Source of the DNA: Atopobiaceae bacterium
GTDB lineage: Bacteria > Actinomycetota > Coriobacteriia > Coriobacteriales > Atopobiaceae
Direction: 5' to 3'
NCBI GenBank assembly: GCA_022483015.1
Contig: JAKVOB010000001.1
Coordinates: forward strand, 1,822,902 to 1,886,901
DNA length: 64,000 nucleotides
The translations under genes and the position numbers were made by a program. Under the pieces are notes generated by a model that searched no databases, was not told the DNA's origin, and saw only the letters and a list, made by a program, of their open reading frames with translations. Each line of letters starts with the position of its first letter. Position 1 is the first letter of the stretch. Positions 7,475 to 17,019 of this stretch are shown one piece after another.

Positions 7475-8806
7475 ATGGACACCCTCTCGAAGCTCGGCAT
7501 CCTGGCAGAGGCAGCCAAGTACGACGCCGCCTGCACCAGCTCCGGCGTCACCCGTGAGGCCAAGCCAGGCTCGCTTGGAATCGCGTCGAATGCGGGCTGC
7601 TGCCACACGTTCACCGCAGACGGCAGATGCGTCACCCTCCTCAAGGTGCTCATGAGCAACGCCTGCAGCTATGACTGTGCCTATTGCGTCAACCGCCGGT
7701 CGAACACGGTCCCCAGGGCCACCTTCTCCCCTCGTGAGCTCGCCGAGCTCACGGTGGACTTCTACAAGCGCAACTACATCGAGGGGCTGTTCCTCTCGTC
7801 GGGCGTGCTGGGAGACGCCGACGCGACCACCGAGCGCATGGTGGCCTGCCTCAGGGTCCTGCGCCAGGAGCTCCACTTCAACGGATACATCCATGCCAAG
7901 GCGATACCGGGCACCTCGCCCGACCTCATAGACCAGCTGGGGCATCTGGCAGACCGCCTCTCCGTCAATGTCGAGCTCCCCAGTGCGACGAGCCTCTCAC
8001 GCCTCTGCCCCGACAAGTCGCCCAAGGCGATCGGCGCCCCCATGGCACAGATTGCGACCAGCATCACGACCACCGCCGGCCTCGCTCGCACACATGGCAG
8101 GGCGCCCTCCCCCACTACCACGGACAGCCTTGCCCCAAGGGGCTCGTCCACACTCGCGCGCCCCCGCCGCACGGGCGGCTTCGCGCCGGCCGGGCAGGCC
8201 ACGCAGCTCATCATCGGTGCCTCGCCCGAGAACGACAACCAGGTGCTCAAGCTCTCGAGCTCGCTCTATGCGCGCTATGGCCTCAAGCGCGTCTTCTATT
8301 CCGCCTACATGCCCGTGATCGACGACCCGGCGCTCCCTGCCCAGGACGTGCCCGTGCCCCTTCGTCGGGAGCACCGTCTCTACCAGGCTGACTGGCTCAT
8401 GCGCTTCTATGACTTCTCGGCAGACGAGCTCGTGGGCCCAGACACCCCCTGGCTCGACCTCGACGTCGACCCGAAGCTTGCCTGGGCGCTCACGCACATG
8501 GACCTCTTCCCCATAGAGGTCAACGATGCCCCGCTCGCGTCGCTCCTTCGCGTGCCGGGCATCGGTCCGAAGGGCGCCCGCAGGATCGTCTCGGCGCGCA
8601 GGGGGTCACCCCTCGGGTTCGAGGACCTCAGGCGCCTCCGCGTCACGCTCAAGCGGGCCAGGCACTTCCTCACGTGCTCGGGCGTACGTGACCCCACGAG
8701 CCCGCTGGACGCCGAGCTCATTCGTCAGAGGGTGATAAGCGATGCGCGGAACAGCAGGTACAACAAGGCCCAACGTCAGGAGGGGCTGCAGCTCTCCCTC
8801 TTCTGA
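7475..8806 (+). CDS. Putative DNA modification/repair radical SAM protein
   Basis: 443 residues. The radical-SAM iron-sulfur motif CxxxCxxC is at C64, C68 and C71 (CSYDCAYC). The C-terminus has a helix-hairpin-helix DNA-binding motif (VPGIGPKGARRI, about residues 360-371) and ends in the PIP-like QLSLF. This matches the family described as putative DNA modification/repair radical SAM protein (TIGR03916), found next to a DUF4130 protein and often a uracil-DNA glycosylase. Here the DUF4130 gene follows 52 bp later; no UDG gene is adjacent. The ATG at 7475 has AAGAGG upstream. The chemistry is unknown. Confidence 0.85.
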   Translation: MDTLSKLGILAEAAKYDAACTSSGVTREAKPGSLGIASNAGCCHTFTADGRCVTLLKVLMSNACSYDCAYCVNRRSNTVPRATFSPRELAELTVDFYKRNYIEGLFLSSGVLGDADATTERMVACLRVLRQELHFNGYIHAKAIPGTSPDLIDQLGHLADRLSVNVELPSATSLSRLCPDKSPKAIGAPMAQIATSITTTAGLARTHGRAPSPTTTDSLAPRGSSTLARPRRTGGFAPAGQATQLIIGASPENDNQVLKLSSSLYARYGLKRVFYSAYMPVIDDPALPAQDVPVPLRREHRLYQADWLMRFYDFSADELVGPDTPWLDLDVDPKLAWALTHMDLFPIEVNDAPLASLLRVPGIGPKGARRIVSARRGSPLGFEDLRRLRVTLKRARHFLTCSGVRDPTSPLDAELIRQRVISDARNSRYNKAQRQEGLQLSLF

Positions 8807-8858
8807 GCTGCTCGGACCATCCACATCGGCCCGAGTGGCACCTCGGGACGTCTCCCCC

Positions 8859-9845
8859 ATGCCTTCGGCTTCCGAACGTCAGCTCCTCGCCCTGATCACC
8901 CGCGGGATGGGAGACGGCGGCGTGCTCCTCGCTTGCGATGCCACCCTCGAGGGGGTCCTCACCGCCACCGGGATGGGATACCTCGCGCATGCCGACCCAT
9001 CCACGCTACGCCTTGCACCGCACGAGGGAGCACAGCCCCGCCTCGGCGAGGCGCTCGTCGACGTCGAGACCGACTACGAGCTCGCCTCGCGGGTCTGGAG
9101 GGGGTTCCAGGCACATGTGTCGCGCGGGTGTCGACGCCCCTCCTCGCAGGCGGCATGTCCCGAAGGGTGTGCCGGTGGGTGTGGCCGTCATGCGGCGCTC
9201 ATGGCGGCGAGTGACGACCCGGCGATGCCGGAGATTCTCCACCGCTACCTCAGGGCCGGCTTCGACCTGGGGGCAGCCCTCCGCCTCCATGCGGCGGACC
9301 CCGATGTGGCGCAGGCACTCGATCTCGCACGGTCCGTCTCGGCGGAATGTGAGCGCATGAGGCAGTTCGCGCGCTTCTCGCACATGGCGGATGGCCTCTT
9401 CCTCGCGACCATCCGTCCCGCGGCAGACGTCCTACCCTTCGTCGCAAGCTACTTCACGGCACGGCTCGGCACCGAGCGGTTCTGCGTGATCGACCCAGGC
9501 CATCGCGTCGCCGCGCTCCACGAGGCAGGCGGCATGACCACGCTCGTGGCGCTGAGGCCGTCAGATGCCGAGGAGCTCGCATCGCGCGATGACCTCGCCT
9601 CGGACGAGCACTACGTGCGCGCCATGTGGAAGCGGCTCTACGACGGCCTCGCACTTCCTGGACGAGACCGGACCCACCGGGGCTATGACCTGCGCCAGCA
9701 GTACCTGCCGCAGCGCCTCTGGACGCTACTGCCAGAGCTCGACCCGAGGAACGACCGCCCAGGTCCCTATGTCCCAGCCCGCTACGCGGGAGGTGCCCGT
9801 CAGGAGGCCTCCCACCCTTCGGAGACCTTGCCCCCTGACACATGA
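8859..9845 (+). CDS. DUF4130 / TIGR03915-type probable DNA-metabolism protein
   Basis: About 328 residues. The second half carries family features: CERMRQFARFSHMADGLFLATIRPAADVLPFVASYFTARL, then FCVIDPGHRVAALHE, and a late W-x-x-L-Y-D...LRQQYLPQRLWTLLPEL. The partner radical-SAM gene stands directly upstream, the usual pairing. An unusual insert near residues 88-112 carries four cysteines (C91, C100, C104, C108). The frame is open further upstream, overlapping the previous gene, but the ATG at 8859 best fits the start of homology (MPSASERQLLALITRG); its Shine-Dalgarno is weak, so the start is uncertain. Confidence 0.75.
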   Translation: MPSASERQLLALITRGMGDGGVLLACDATLEGVLTATGMGYLAHADPSTLRLAPHEGAQPRLGEALVDVETDYELASRVWRGFQAHVSRGCRRPSSQAACPEGCAGGCGRHAALMAASDDPAMPEILHRYLRAGFDLGAALRLHAADPDVAQALDLARSVSAECERMRQFARFSHMADGLFLATIRPAADVLPFVASYFTARLGTERFCVIDPGHRVAALHEAGGMTTLVALRPSDAEELASRDDLASDEHYVRAMWKRLYDGLALPGRDRTHRGYDLRQQYLPQRLWTLLPELDPRNDRPGPYVPARYAGGARQEASHPSETLPPDT

Positions 9846-9874
9846 CGCGCCTTGTCAGAGGAGGCATATGAAAA

Positions 9875-9906
9875 CGTCGGGGCCCCACAAAAGTGAGGCC
9901 CCGACG
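9875..9906. terminator. Hairpin terminator between convergent genes
   Basis: CGTCGGGGCC pairs with GGCCCCGACG around a loop of about 12 bases. It lies just after the DUF4130 gene (plus) and before the end of divIVA (minus), so it can end both transcripts. Confidence 0.8.
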
Positions 9907-9941
9907 ATCATCACAGTTAAATGGCCACCTAAGGACAGACG

Positions 9942-10646
9942 CTAGTCGAGGTCGTCGATGCCAAGCCCGTCCCCGGCAGGAGCCTGGATGGGAGCCTGGC
10001 TCACGGGAGCCGCGTAGGCCTGGGCCATGGTCTGGGACGTACCGGCGATGTCGTGATGCGTGCCCGTCGAGCCCGTGGGCGTGGACGAGAGGATCTGGTT
10101 GGGGAACGCCGCCTCGGCATCGTCCATGAAGTGCTGGAGCAGGCCCTTGTACTCGGTGCGGAAGTCCTCGCGGGACTGCTTGAGACGGTCGATCTCGTCG
10201 AGCTCGTTCTGCTTCTCGGCCAGGGCCTGACGGATGACCTCGCGAGCCTTCTGGTCAGCCTCCTCGCGGATGTGGTCGGAGCTCTCCTTGGCCTCGGCGA
10301 CGATGCGGTCGGCGCTCTGCTGGGCCACGATGAGAGCCTGGGAGATCTGGTGCTCGGACGCGCTGGAGACACCGGACATCGGCTCGGCGACCGGCGCGAT
10401 GGTGGTACCGCTGGTGGATGAGGCGTTGCTGGCAAGCTCCTGCTGGAGCGAGGTGACCTGCGCCTGCGCGGCAGCAAGCTGTGACTCCGAGGTCGTGAGG
10501 CGACCCTTGAGGTCGGCAATCTTCTGAAGCATCCCGTCGACCTCGCCGGCGCACTGCTCGAGGAAGGAATCGACCTCCTCGGTGTCATAGCCATGCTTGG
10601 AGGGAGAGAAGGTGAGCTGTTCGATGTCTGCGGGTGTGATTGCCAT
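9942..10646 (-). CDS. divIVA: DivIVA/Wag31-like cell-pole and septum protein
   Basis: 234-residue coiled-coil scaffold that marks curved membrane and organises growth and division. The N-terminal DivIVA signature is intact: ITPADIEQLTFSPSKHGYDTEEVDSFLEQ (residues 2-30). A first coiled coil runs to about residue 75, a Ser/Thr/Pro-rich linker follows, and a second coiled coil spans about 105-165. The ATG at 10646 was preferred over 10661 because AAAGGG precedes it and homology begins there. It is the last gene of the dcw-linked series after yggT. Confidence 0.92.
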   Translation of the reverse strand: MAITPADIEQLTFSPSKHGYDTEEVDSFLEQCAGEVDGMLQKIADLKGRLTTSESQLAAAQAQVTSLQQELASNASSTSGTTIAPVAEPMSGVSSASEHQISQALIVAQQSADRIVAEAKESSDHIREEADQKAREVIRQALAEKQNELDEIDRLKQSREDFRTEYKGLLQHFMDDAEAAFPNQILSSTPTGSTGTHHDIAGTSQTMAQAYAAPVSQAPIQAPAGDGLGIDDLD

Positions 10647-10707
10647 CTGTATCCCTTTCATCGGTGGGCGTACCGGCGTGCCGGGGACCCTGCCACGTTA
10701 TACGTGC

Positions 10708-10971
10708 TTATAGAAGTATAGACACAAGAAGGCCCCTGGCACAGTCGAGTAAGAATATCGCCACAACCGGAGAGAGGTCGATGCCGCCCAGAGGCGGGAT
10801 GAACCGTTGGAAGATGTGCATGAACGGGCCTACGATCCGGTCGATCACCTGTCGCACGTCCGTGATGAGGCTCCCGGACCCCATGGGGAACCAGGACAGG
10901 ACGCACCACACCACCACGAGTATCTCGTAGAAGCGGATGAGGGCGTTCACGACGGTGGCGATGCTTGCCAT
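10708..10971 (-). CDS. YggT-family membrane protein
   Basis: 87-residue protein with two membrane segments (about residues 15-30 and 65-86). The conserved stretch between them reads FPMGSGSLITDVRQVIDRIVGPFMHIFQRFIPPLGGIDLSPVVAIF, typical of YggT/YlmG. The family is tied to division-site or nucleoid organisation and osmotic tolerance. It lies between proC and divIVA, its standard place in Gram-positive ylm clusters. Confidence 0.9.
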   Translation of the reverse strand: MASIATVVNALIRFYEILVVVWCVLSWFPMGSGSLITDVRQVIDRIVGPFMHIFQRFIPPLGGIDLSPVVAIFLLDCARGLLVSILL

Positions 10972-11044
10972 GTCTCTCCAGATGGTAGGCGTTGACTGAT
11001 AGAGGTCTCACAAGGGCAGGTGAGGGACTTGGACGGCTGTGCAC

Positions 11045-11851
11045 TCAGTCGCCGGCGAGCTCCCTCGTCCTGGCGAGTGCCGCATCGATCGCATCGTAGG
11101 AGGCTTGCATGACGGCAGGCTCGAGCTTGGTGAGGGCAGCCGCGGTGGTGCCACCGGGGCTCGTGACCCCCTCCAGGTAACAGCGAGGATGGTCCCCGGA
11201 GGCGAGCAGGGACTCGGCCGTGCCAGCCATCGTGGCCTCGAGCATCTCGCGAGCAGCCGCCGCAGGGAGCCCGGCCCTGATGCCAGCCCGCGTGAGGGTG
11301 TCCACCAGGAGCGCGAAGTACGCTGGCGCGCAGCCCACCACGGCCCCCTCGGCATCGAGCTGGTCCTCGCGCATCACATGGGCGGAACCTAGGGCCGAGA
11401 AGAGCGTGGTCACAAGCTCGACATCCGCTGACGTGGCACGTGAGCCAGCCGTGATCGCCGAGGCGCCAGAGCGGACGGACACCGGCAGGTTCGGCATGAC
11501 ACGGACCACACGCGAGTCAGGAAGGGCGGTCTCGAGCGTGGCAAGGCTCACGCCTGCCGCGATCGAGACCACGAGACGGTCGTGGCAGCAGCTTGCAAGC
11601 GAGGCTATTGCACCATTGAGCACCTGAGGCTTAACGGCAAGCAGAATGACGTCTGGCGCCGCCGCAACCAATGCCGCCGCATCGGGACATGCGACGACCC
11701 CGTGCTCGTCCGCAAGCGCCTGGAGCGTGTCGTGGTGATGGTCGCACACGAAGACGGAGGGACCCGAGCAGGTGCCTGACGAGACGAGCCCTCGGGCGAT
11801 GGAGGCACCCATCGAACCGGCGCCCATGATACCGACAGTGGCTGAGATCAT
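11045..11851 (-). CDS. proC: Pyrroline-5-carboxylate reductase
   Basis: 268 residues. Catalyses the last step of proline synthesis, reducing pyrroline-5-carboxylate with NAD(P)H. The Rossmann GxGxxG is at GIMGAGSMGASIARGL (about residues 8-23). VVRVMPNLPVSVRSGASA and the C-terminal signature CYLEGVTSPGGTTAAAL are family hallmarks. The ATG at 11851 follows GGGAGGT by six bases; an upstream ATG at 11884 would overlap sepF. It sits inside the sepF-yggT interval. Confidence 0.92.
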   Translation of the reverse strand: MISATVGIMGAGSMGASIARGLVSSGTCSGPSVFVCDHHHDTLQALADEHGVVACPDAAALVAAAPDVILLAVKPQVLNGAIASLASCCHDRLVVSIAAGVSLATLETALPDSRVVRVMPNLPVSVRSGASAITAGSRATSADVELVTTLFSALGSAHVMREDQLDAEGAVVGCAPAYFALLVDTLTRAGIRAGLPAAAAREMLEATMAGTAESLLASGDHPRCYLEGVTSPGGTTAAALTKLEPAVMQASYDAIDAALARTRELAGD

Positions 11852-11855
11852 CCGT

Positions 11856-12497
11856 CTACCTCCCGAGGGTGCCGTCTTGGGCAAGCTTGTCGAGGTCGGC
11901 CTGAGAGAGCGTGATTCCTGCGGGGAGCACCACGAAGACGCGGTCTCCGAGCTCTTGGACCGACCCGTCTATGCCGCACGAGAAGCCGAGGCAGAAGTCG
12001 AGCACCCGCGTGGCGACCTCTATCTGGAGGCCCTTGAACGAGAGCACGACGGGTTGGTTGGTACGGACGCGCCGCACCACGGTCTGCACGTCGTCATAGG
12101 CCGTCGGCGCGAGGACATAGGGCGGGAGCTGGCCCGAGGGAACGCGGACCGGCTGCTGCGGGGCGACCGAGGGGTCGGCATACCCGCGCGCGTCGGGGGC
12201 ATCGTCATAGTCGCGCTCCGACGGGAGCGTCTGCCACGAGGTCGTGGTCGCCGCAGGGGCCGAGTAGGAAGGTGCCCCTGTGACGGGTCGGCCGCTCCTC
12301 GTGTAGACCGAGACGCTGTCGGCCTCGGGGCGTGAGGTGTTGCCGAGCACGCCATCATTGCTGGCCTGGCCATAGGCACCGCCCGAGGGGTCTTGGTCGT
12401 CGTAGTACTGGTCATAGCCGTCCTGGGCATCGTCATAGTAGCCGTCATCGTCTGACCCGGAACGGAGCTTGTCACGAAGGTTGTTGAGGAAACCCAT
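11856..12497 (-). CDS. sepF: Cell division protein SepF
   Basis: 213 residues. SepF anchors FtsZ to the membrane and takes the place of FtsA in actinobacteria. The N-terminal amphipathic helix is MGFLNNLRDKL, followed by an acidic Tyr/Asp-rich linker to about residue 110. The DUF552 core follows: APTAYDDVQTVVRRVRTNQPVVLSF, then RVLDFCLGFSCGIDGSVQELGDRVFVVLP. GAGAGGG precedes the ATG at 12497. The stop is only four bases before the proC start. Confidence 0.93.
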   Translation of the reverse strand: MGFLNNLRDKLRSGSDDDGYYDDAQDGYDQYYDDQDPSGGAYGQASNDGVLGNTSRPEADSVSVYTRSGRPVTGAPSYSAPAATTTSWQTLPSERDYDDAPDARGYADPSVAPQQPVRVPSGQLPPYVLAPTAYDDVQTVVRRVRTNQPVVLSFKGLQIEVATRVLDFCLGFSCGIDGSVQELGDRVFVVLPAGITLSQADLDKLAQDGTLGR

Positions 12498-12538
12498 GTC
12501 ATGCCCTCTCATGGATGCGCCACCTTGCTGTGGACGCC

Positions 12539-13279
12539 TTAGCGATCTGCATCGAACGTATAGTCCTCGGAGAATACTACCCTACCTAGCCTAACGAGGG
12601 TTGAACCCTCCTCGATGGCAATCTGGAAATCATCACTCATTCCGCAGGAGAGCACGGGAAGCGCGAGCCCACTGCGGCCTCTCAGGTCCTCGACGAGGCC
12701 ACGGAGGCCCGAGAAGGTACGACGGGCCTCGTCGGGCTCGTCCCTCGGCGCCATGGTCATGAGTCCCTGAAGGGAGAGGCCCGGAAGCGCAAGGACCTCA
12801 TCGAGTGATGCGACCGCCTGGTCACACGACATCCCAGACTTGGACTCCTCCCCGCTCACATTGATCTCGAGCAGGATGGGCTCGACGAGGCCGTGGGCGA
12901 CCGCACGCTTCGAGACCGCCTGCGCGAGATGGAGCGACGAGACTGAGTGGATGAGGCCCACGTGACCGAGCACCTGGTTGATCTTGTTGGTCTGGAGGTT
13001 GCCGATCATGTCGAACCTCACGGGCTGGGCCTCGGGAACGGAGGCGAGCCCTGCAAGCTTCCGGGTGAGCTCCTGCGGGCGGTTCTCGCCGAAGGTGTCA
13101 TAGCCGACGTGGACCGCATCGACCACGGCAGGTACGTCGACCGTCTTCGAGACGGCCTCCACGAGCACGTCGCCCGTCGCACGTCCCGAACGGCGCGCGG
13201 CTCCTGCGACCCGCTCCATGATCCGCGCGCGCCTCTCCCCTAGGAATGCCTCGTATGCAGACTCACTCTGCTCCGCCAT
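12539..13279 (-). CDS. YggS/PROSC-family PLP homeostasis protein
   Basis: 246 residues. PLP-binding alanine-racemase-fold protein without known catalytic activity, involved in vitamin B6 balance. The PLP lysine lies in VEAVSKTVD (about residues 41-49), followed by VGYDTFGENRPQE. RFDMIGNLQTNKI and a GMSDDFQIAIEEGSTLVRLGRVVF C-terminus are typical. The start at 13279 has GAGGGGG upstream and overlaps the end of phoU by 17 bases. Normally this gene follows pgeF directly; here the pst operon separates them. Confidence 0.93.
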   Translation of the reverse strand: MAEQSESAYEAFLGERRARIMERVAGAARRSGRATGDVLVEAVSKTVDVPAVVDAVHVGYDTFGENRPQELTRKLAGLASVPEAQPVRFDMIGNLQTNKINQVLGHVGLIHSVSSLHLAQAVSKRAVAHGLVEPILLEINVSGEESKSGMSCDQAVASLDEVLALPGLSLQGLMTMAPRDEPDEARRTFSGLRGLVEDLRGRSGLALPVLSCGMSDDFQIAIEEGSTLVRLGRVVFSEDYTFDADR

Positions 13280-14216
13280 CCGACACGGCCCCCTCATCCT
13301 TGCTCTCCACTATGTGCGCAGTCCCTTTCGTAGCCGCCTCGTCCGGAGGCGGTACCGCCGCGGCGGCATCGCCGGCTTCGGCCGGCACGGCCGGCGGCTG
13401 GGGCTCCTCGACCCTGAGGACCCTGCTAGGACGCCCTGGATGAAGGGACGTGATGCTCACCTCGGGAATCTGGCGAGCGAGGTCCGCATCCGTGTCGATG
13501 TCGAAGGAGAGGCCCTCGCCACGCGCCACGTACAGGGCCTTGAGCTGGTCCTCGGAGAGTGCCGCAAGGTCGACCAGCGCCTGCCTGCGACCCGTCAGAA
13601 GGAAGACCAGACGACTCCCGATCTCGAGCGAGTTGTCACAGATGCGCTCGAGGAGGCGCGCGACAACCATGATGCGCATGACGGCGTCCCTGTCGGTGTC
13701 TTGGGGAAGCTGGACGAACGAGCGGAAGAACTGCTTGTAGATGGTCTCGACAGGCGCCGCAAGGGCAGGAAGGGACGCGGCAAGGCCAAGGTCGGACTCG
13801 ACGATGGCCTCGGCGGTGGTCCCGAGGACGCGGTACACCAGGTGCGCCTCGCTGGCCAGCAGGTCGAGCAGCTGGCCTGGGACCTCATGACCATGGCAGC
13901 GCTTGACGGTCTTGGCGATCTCGCGGGCATGCTTCGACATGCGGGCGAGGTTGAAGTCGCTATAGATGATGAACTGCAGCAGCCTCAGGTCGCTCGCGAC
14001 GGGCTGCTGGAGCACGATCAGGTTATAGGCCTGGTCCTCGAGGTCGGCACAGCGCGCGTCGATGCCCTTCGTGGCCTTCTTCGTGCGCTTGGCCAAGGCC
14101 TTGTCGTCCTGGATGAGGGCGTCGACGGAACCGTGGATCTCGAGGTCGACGTCGGCGAGGATGCTCACGAGCTCCTGACGGAGCGCCGAGAGCTGACGGT
14201 TGAACTGCTCACGCAT
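13263..14216 (-). CDS. phoU: PhoU-type phosphate regulator with a long C-terminal tail
   Basis: 317 residues against about 220 for typical PhoU. Residues 1-215 hold the two helical PhoU repeats, including LQQPVASDLRLLQFIIYSDFNLARMSKHAREIAKTV and a second ARLLERICDNSLEIGSRLVFLLTG. PhoU dampens Pst uptake and signals phosphate state. The last roughly 80 residues are Pro/Ala/Glu-rich and probably disordered. AAGGAGG lies before the ATG at 14216. It closes the pst operon and overlaps yggS. Confidence 0.92.
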   Translation of the reverse strand: MREQFNRQLSALRQELVSILADVDLEIHGSVDALIQDDKALAKRTKKATKGIDARCADLEDQAYNLIVLQQPVASDLRLLQFIIYSDFNLARMSKHAREIAKTVKRCHGHEVPGQLLDLLASEAHLVYRVLGTTAEAIVESDLGLAASLPALAAPVETIYKQFFRSFVQLPQDTDRDAVMRIMVVARLLERICDNSLEIGSRLVFLLTGRRQALVDLAALSEDQLKALYVARGEGLSFDIDTDADLARQIPEVSITSLHPGRPSRVLRVEEPQPPAVPAEAGDAAAAVPPPDEAATKGTAHIVESKDEGAVSDGGAE

Positions 14217-14240
14217 GGATGCCTCCTTCTTCCTGTTCGA

Positions 14241-15044
14241 TCAGCCGAAGCGGCCGGTGATGTAGTCCTCCGTGCGCTTGTCACGAGGGGACGAGAAGAT
14301 CTCCTTGGTGGCACCATACTCGATGAGGCTGGCGGGCTCCCCCGCCTGCTCCTGCAGGAAGAATGCCATGTAGTCGGAGACACGGCCGGCCTGCTGCATG
14401 TTGTGCGTCACGATAATGATGGTCATCTCGGGAGCGAGCTCGACCATGAGGTCCTCGACCTTCTGGACGCTCGTGGGGTCGATGGCGCTGCAAGGCTCGT
14501 CCATGAGGAGCACGTCCGGCTGGACGGCCAGGACACGCGCGATGCAGAGGCGCTGCTGCTGTCCGCCCGAGAGCGCGAGGCCGTTCTTGTCGAGCTGGCT
14601 CGAGACCTCACGCCAGAGGTTTGCCCGCTTGAGCGACTCCTCCACGATGCCGTCGAGGTCCGACTTTGAGGTCACCCCCTGGAGGCGCGGCCCGAACGCG
14701 ACGTTCTCGTAGATGGACTTGGGGAACGGGTTGGGTTGCTGGAAGATCATGCCGATGCGCCGCCTGAGGTCGACAGGGTCGACCCCCTCCGCATAGATGT
14801 CGGCACCGTCAAGCTCCATGGTGCCCGTGCAGCGCGTGCCCTCGATGAGGTCGTTCATCCGGTTGAGACACCGCAGGAAGGTGGACTTCCCGCAGCCCGA
14901 GGGGCCTATGAACGAGGTGACCTTACAGGGGGCGATGTCCATCCCGACGCCCGCGAGCGCGTGGAAGTCGCCATACCAGAAGTCGAAGTCGGCGACATGG
15001 ATGCCGCTTCCCTCGACGTGCGGAGCGTGTCGGTACTCGGTCAT
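14241..15044 (-). CDS. pstB: Phosphate ABC transporter ATP-binding protein
   Basis: 267 residues. Walker A is GPSGCGKST (about residues 36-44), the ABC signature is [16 protein letters not shown], and Walker B is [13 protein letters not shown]. PstB-specific wording such as [12 protein letters not shown] and [21 protein letters not shown] is present. The ATG at 15044 has AAGGAAG upstream; the preceding gene's stop lies five bases away. It powers the pstCA permease. Confidence 0.96.
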   Translation of the reverse strand: MTEYRHAPHVEGSGIHVADFDFWYGDFHALAGVGMDIAPCKVTSFIGPSGCGKSTFLRCLNRMNDLIEGTRCTGTMELDGADIYAEGVDPVDLRRRIGMIFQQPNPFPKSIYENVAFGPRLQGVTSKSDLDGIVEESLKRANLWREVSSQLDKNGLALSGGQQQRLCIARVLAVQPDVLLMDEPCSAIDPTSVQKVEDLMVELAPEMTIIIVTHNMQQAGRVSDYMAFFLQEQAGEPASLIEYGATKEIFSSPRDKRTEDYITGRFG

Positions 15045-15048
15045 GCGA

Positions 15049-17019
15049 CTACTTCCTTCCAGACTTGGACGCACTCTTGCGCGAGAGGTAGCGGGCGAAG
15101 AGGTTGAATGCCAGGATCATGACCATGAGCAGGAGCGCCGTGCCATAGGCGGCGTTCATGTTGATGCCGTCGTTGGCGAGCAGGTACAGGTGGATGGTCA
15201 TGGGCCGGCCAGAGTCGAGCGGCGAGACGGGCAGGTTGATGGCCTGGCCCATGGTATAGAGCACCACGGCCGTCTCGCCGATGGCGCGCCCGATGCCGAG
15301 GACGATGCCCGTGGCGATGCGTGGGAAGGCCGACGGCAGCACGATCCTGCTCACGACCTGCCACTTGGTGGCACCCAGGCCATAGGCGCCCCAGCGGATG
15401 TAGCGCGGGACCGCCCGGATGGCCTCCTCCGTGGTGCGCATGACGATGGGGAGCATCATGAGGGCCAGCGCCAGCGCAGCCGAGATCATCGAGAGTCCCA
15501 AGCCCATGGCCTCGACGAACATCGCATAGCCGAAGAGCCCCAGCACGATCGAGGGCACCGACGAGAGCGTGTCGGCGGCATACCTGATGAACGTGACGAG
15601 ACGGCCCTGCTTGGCATATTCGGCGAGGTAGACCGCCGCAAGCACGGCGATGGGCGTGCAGATGACCATGGCGAGCGCCGTCACGTAGAGGGTCGAGACG
15701 ATGGTAGGCCAGATGCCGCCCTCGGCGTTGACGCCCTCGGGCCACCCGAAGATGAAGTCGAGCGACATGACCGGCAGGCCGTTCACCGTGACGAAGGCGA
15801 TGATGAGGACCAGGACGGCCGTTGCAAGCCCTGCCGCCACACGGAAGACCCAGAGCATGGTCTTGTTGGTCGCATCCTTGGACACCCTGGGGTTGGCGCC
15901 ATGCGCGAGCAGGCGCTTGATTCGTACCGCTGACGGCTCGGCGTCCTTCTCGATGGGGACGGCTTGCGCCGGAGCCATGGGAACGGCGCCTGCCGGGGTG
16001 GCCGCCGGCGCGGCGACCTGGACCTTGCGGGAACGCTTGGGCCTGCCGTCCTTCGCGGACCGGTCTCGGGATATGAGGCGGACGATGCCCACGAGGCAGG
16101 CCGAGATGACGAAGAGCACGACGCCCATGCCGAACAGGGCGCTTCGATGCAGGCCGCTCGCATAGCCCATGTCGAGCGCGATCTGGCTCGTGAGGGTCGA
16201 GAGTGGGCTCGTGATGGAATCAGGGAGGACGGGGGCGTTGCCCACGACCATGAGCACGGCCATGGTCTCACCGATGGCACGCCCCATGCCGAGCACCACG
16301 GCGTTCACGATGCCGTTCTTCGCCGCGGGCAGGACGACCTTGTAGATGGTCTGCCACTTGGTGGCGCCCATCGAGTAGCTCGCCTCGCGGATGCCCATGG
16401 GAACCGAGCGCAGCGCATCCATGGTGAGCGTCGTGATGGTAGGCACGATCATGATGGCGAGCACGAGCCAGGCCGTGAGCGCACCGAAGCCCAACCCTCC
16501 GGAGAGCTGGGCGATGAGCGGGCGCAGCATGACCATGCCGAAGAAGCCATAGATGACCGACGGGATGCCGGCAAGCAGGTCCACGGCCGTGGACACGATG
16601 CCCGTGACGCGCTTGTTCGCGATCTCGGTCAGGTAGACCGCACAGCCTATGGCCAGGGGCACGCCAAGCGCGAGGGCGCCCACCGTGACGAGGCCCGAGC
16701 CGGCGAGCAGGCTCATGATGCCGTAGCTGCCCTCGGAAGGGGCCCACACGAAGCCGAAGAAGTTCGAGAGCCCGATGTCCGTGAAGACAGGCCAGCTCTT
16801 CCAGGTGGTGAAGACGAAGATCAGGCACACGCCGACCACGGCCACGCAGGCACAGGCGAGGAACAGGTACTGGAGCGAGCGCTCCTTCACGTAGGTCGCG
16901 TGGCTGACGAGCTTGAGCTCATGGGACGTCGCGGAGAGGGCACTACCCTTGTTGGGTTCGATGTCCTCGAGATGGGGTGGCTTCTTGAGGTTATGGACCG
17001 GCTGGTCCTGCTCGCTCAC
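15049..17019 (-). CDS. Fused phosphate ABC permease PstC-PstA
   Basis: 656 residues holding both permease halves in one chain. Residues about 45-315 are PstC-like ([27 protein letters not shown], then [23 protein letters not shown] and [18 protein letters not shown]). A Lys/Ala/Pro-rich linker follows at about 320-390. Residues about 390-650 are PstA-like ([66 protein letters not shown]). Each half keeps its EAA-type loop for contact with PstB. No stop or frameshift separates the halves, so the fusion is real in this sequence. The start overlaps the pstS stop by ATGA. Confidence 0.93.
   Translation of the reverse strand: MSEQDQPVHNLKKPPHLEDIEPNKGSALSATSHELKLVSHATYVKERSLQYLFLACACVAVVGVCLIFVFTTWKSWPVFTDIGLSNFFGFVWAPSEGSYGIMSLLAGSGLVTVGALALGVPLAIGCAVYLTEIANKRVTGIVSTAVDLLAGIPSVIYGFFGMVMLRPLIAQLSGGLGFGALTAWLVLAIMIVPTITTLTMDALRSVPMGIREASYSMGATKWQTIYKVVLPAAKNGIVNAVVLGMGRAIGETMAVLMVVGNAPVLPDSITSPLSTLTSQIALDMGYASGLHRSALFGMGVVLFVISACLVGIVRLISRDRSAKDGRPKRSRKVQVAAPAATPAGAVPMAPAQAVPIEKDAEPSAVRIKRLLAHGANPRVSKDATNKTMLWVFRVAAGLATAVLVLIIAFVTVNGLPVMSLDFIFGWPEGVNAEGGIWPTIVSTLYVTALAMVICTPIAVLAAVYLAEYAKQGRLVTFIRYAADTLSSVPSIVLGLFGYAMFVEAMGLGLSMISAALALALMMLPIVMRTTEEAIRAVPRYIRWGAYGLGATKWQVVSRIVLPSAFPRIATGIVLGIGRAIGETAVVLYTMGQAINLPVSPLDSGRPMTIHLYLLANDGINMNAAYGTALLLMVMILAFNLFARYLSRKSASKSGRK

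Noticed and set aside
7289-7945. N-terminal extension of the DUF6020 gene
   Set aside because: The frame is open, but the added part lies antisense to the well-supported radical-SAM gene and reads as non-protein-like sequence.
8742-8858. Earlier start for the DUF4130 gene overlapping the radical-SAM gene
   Set aside because: The extra residues are low-complexity and outside family homology; the start at 8859 fits better although its ribosome binding site is weak.
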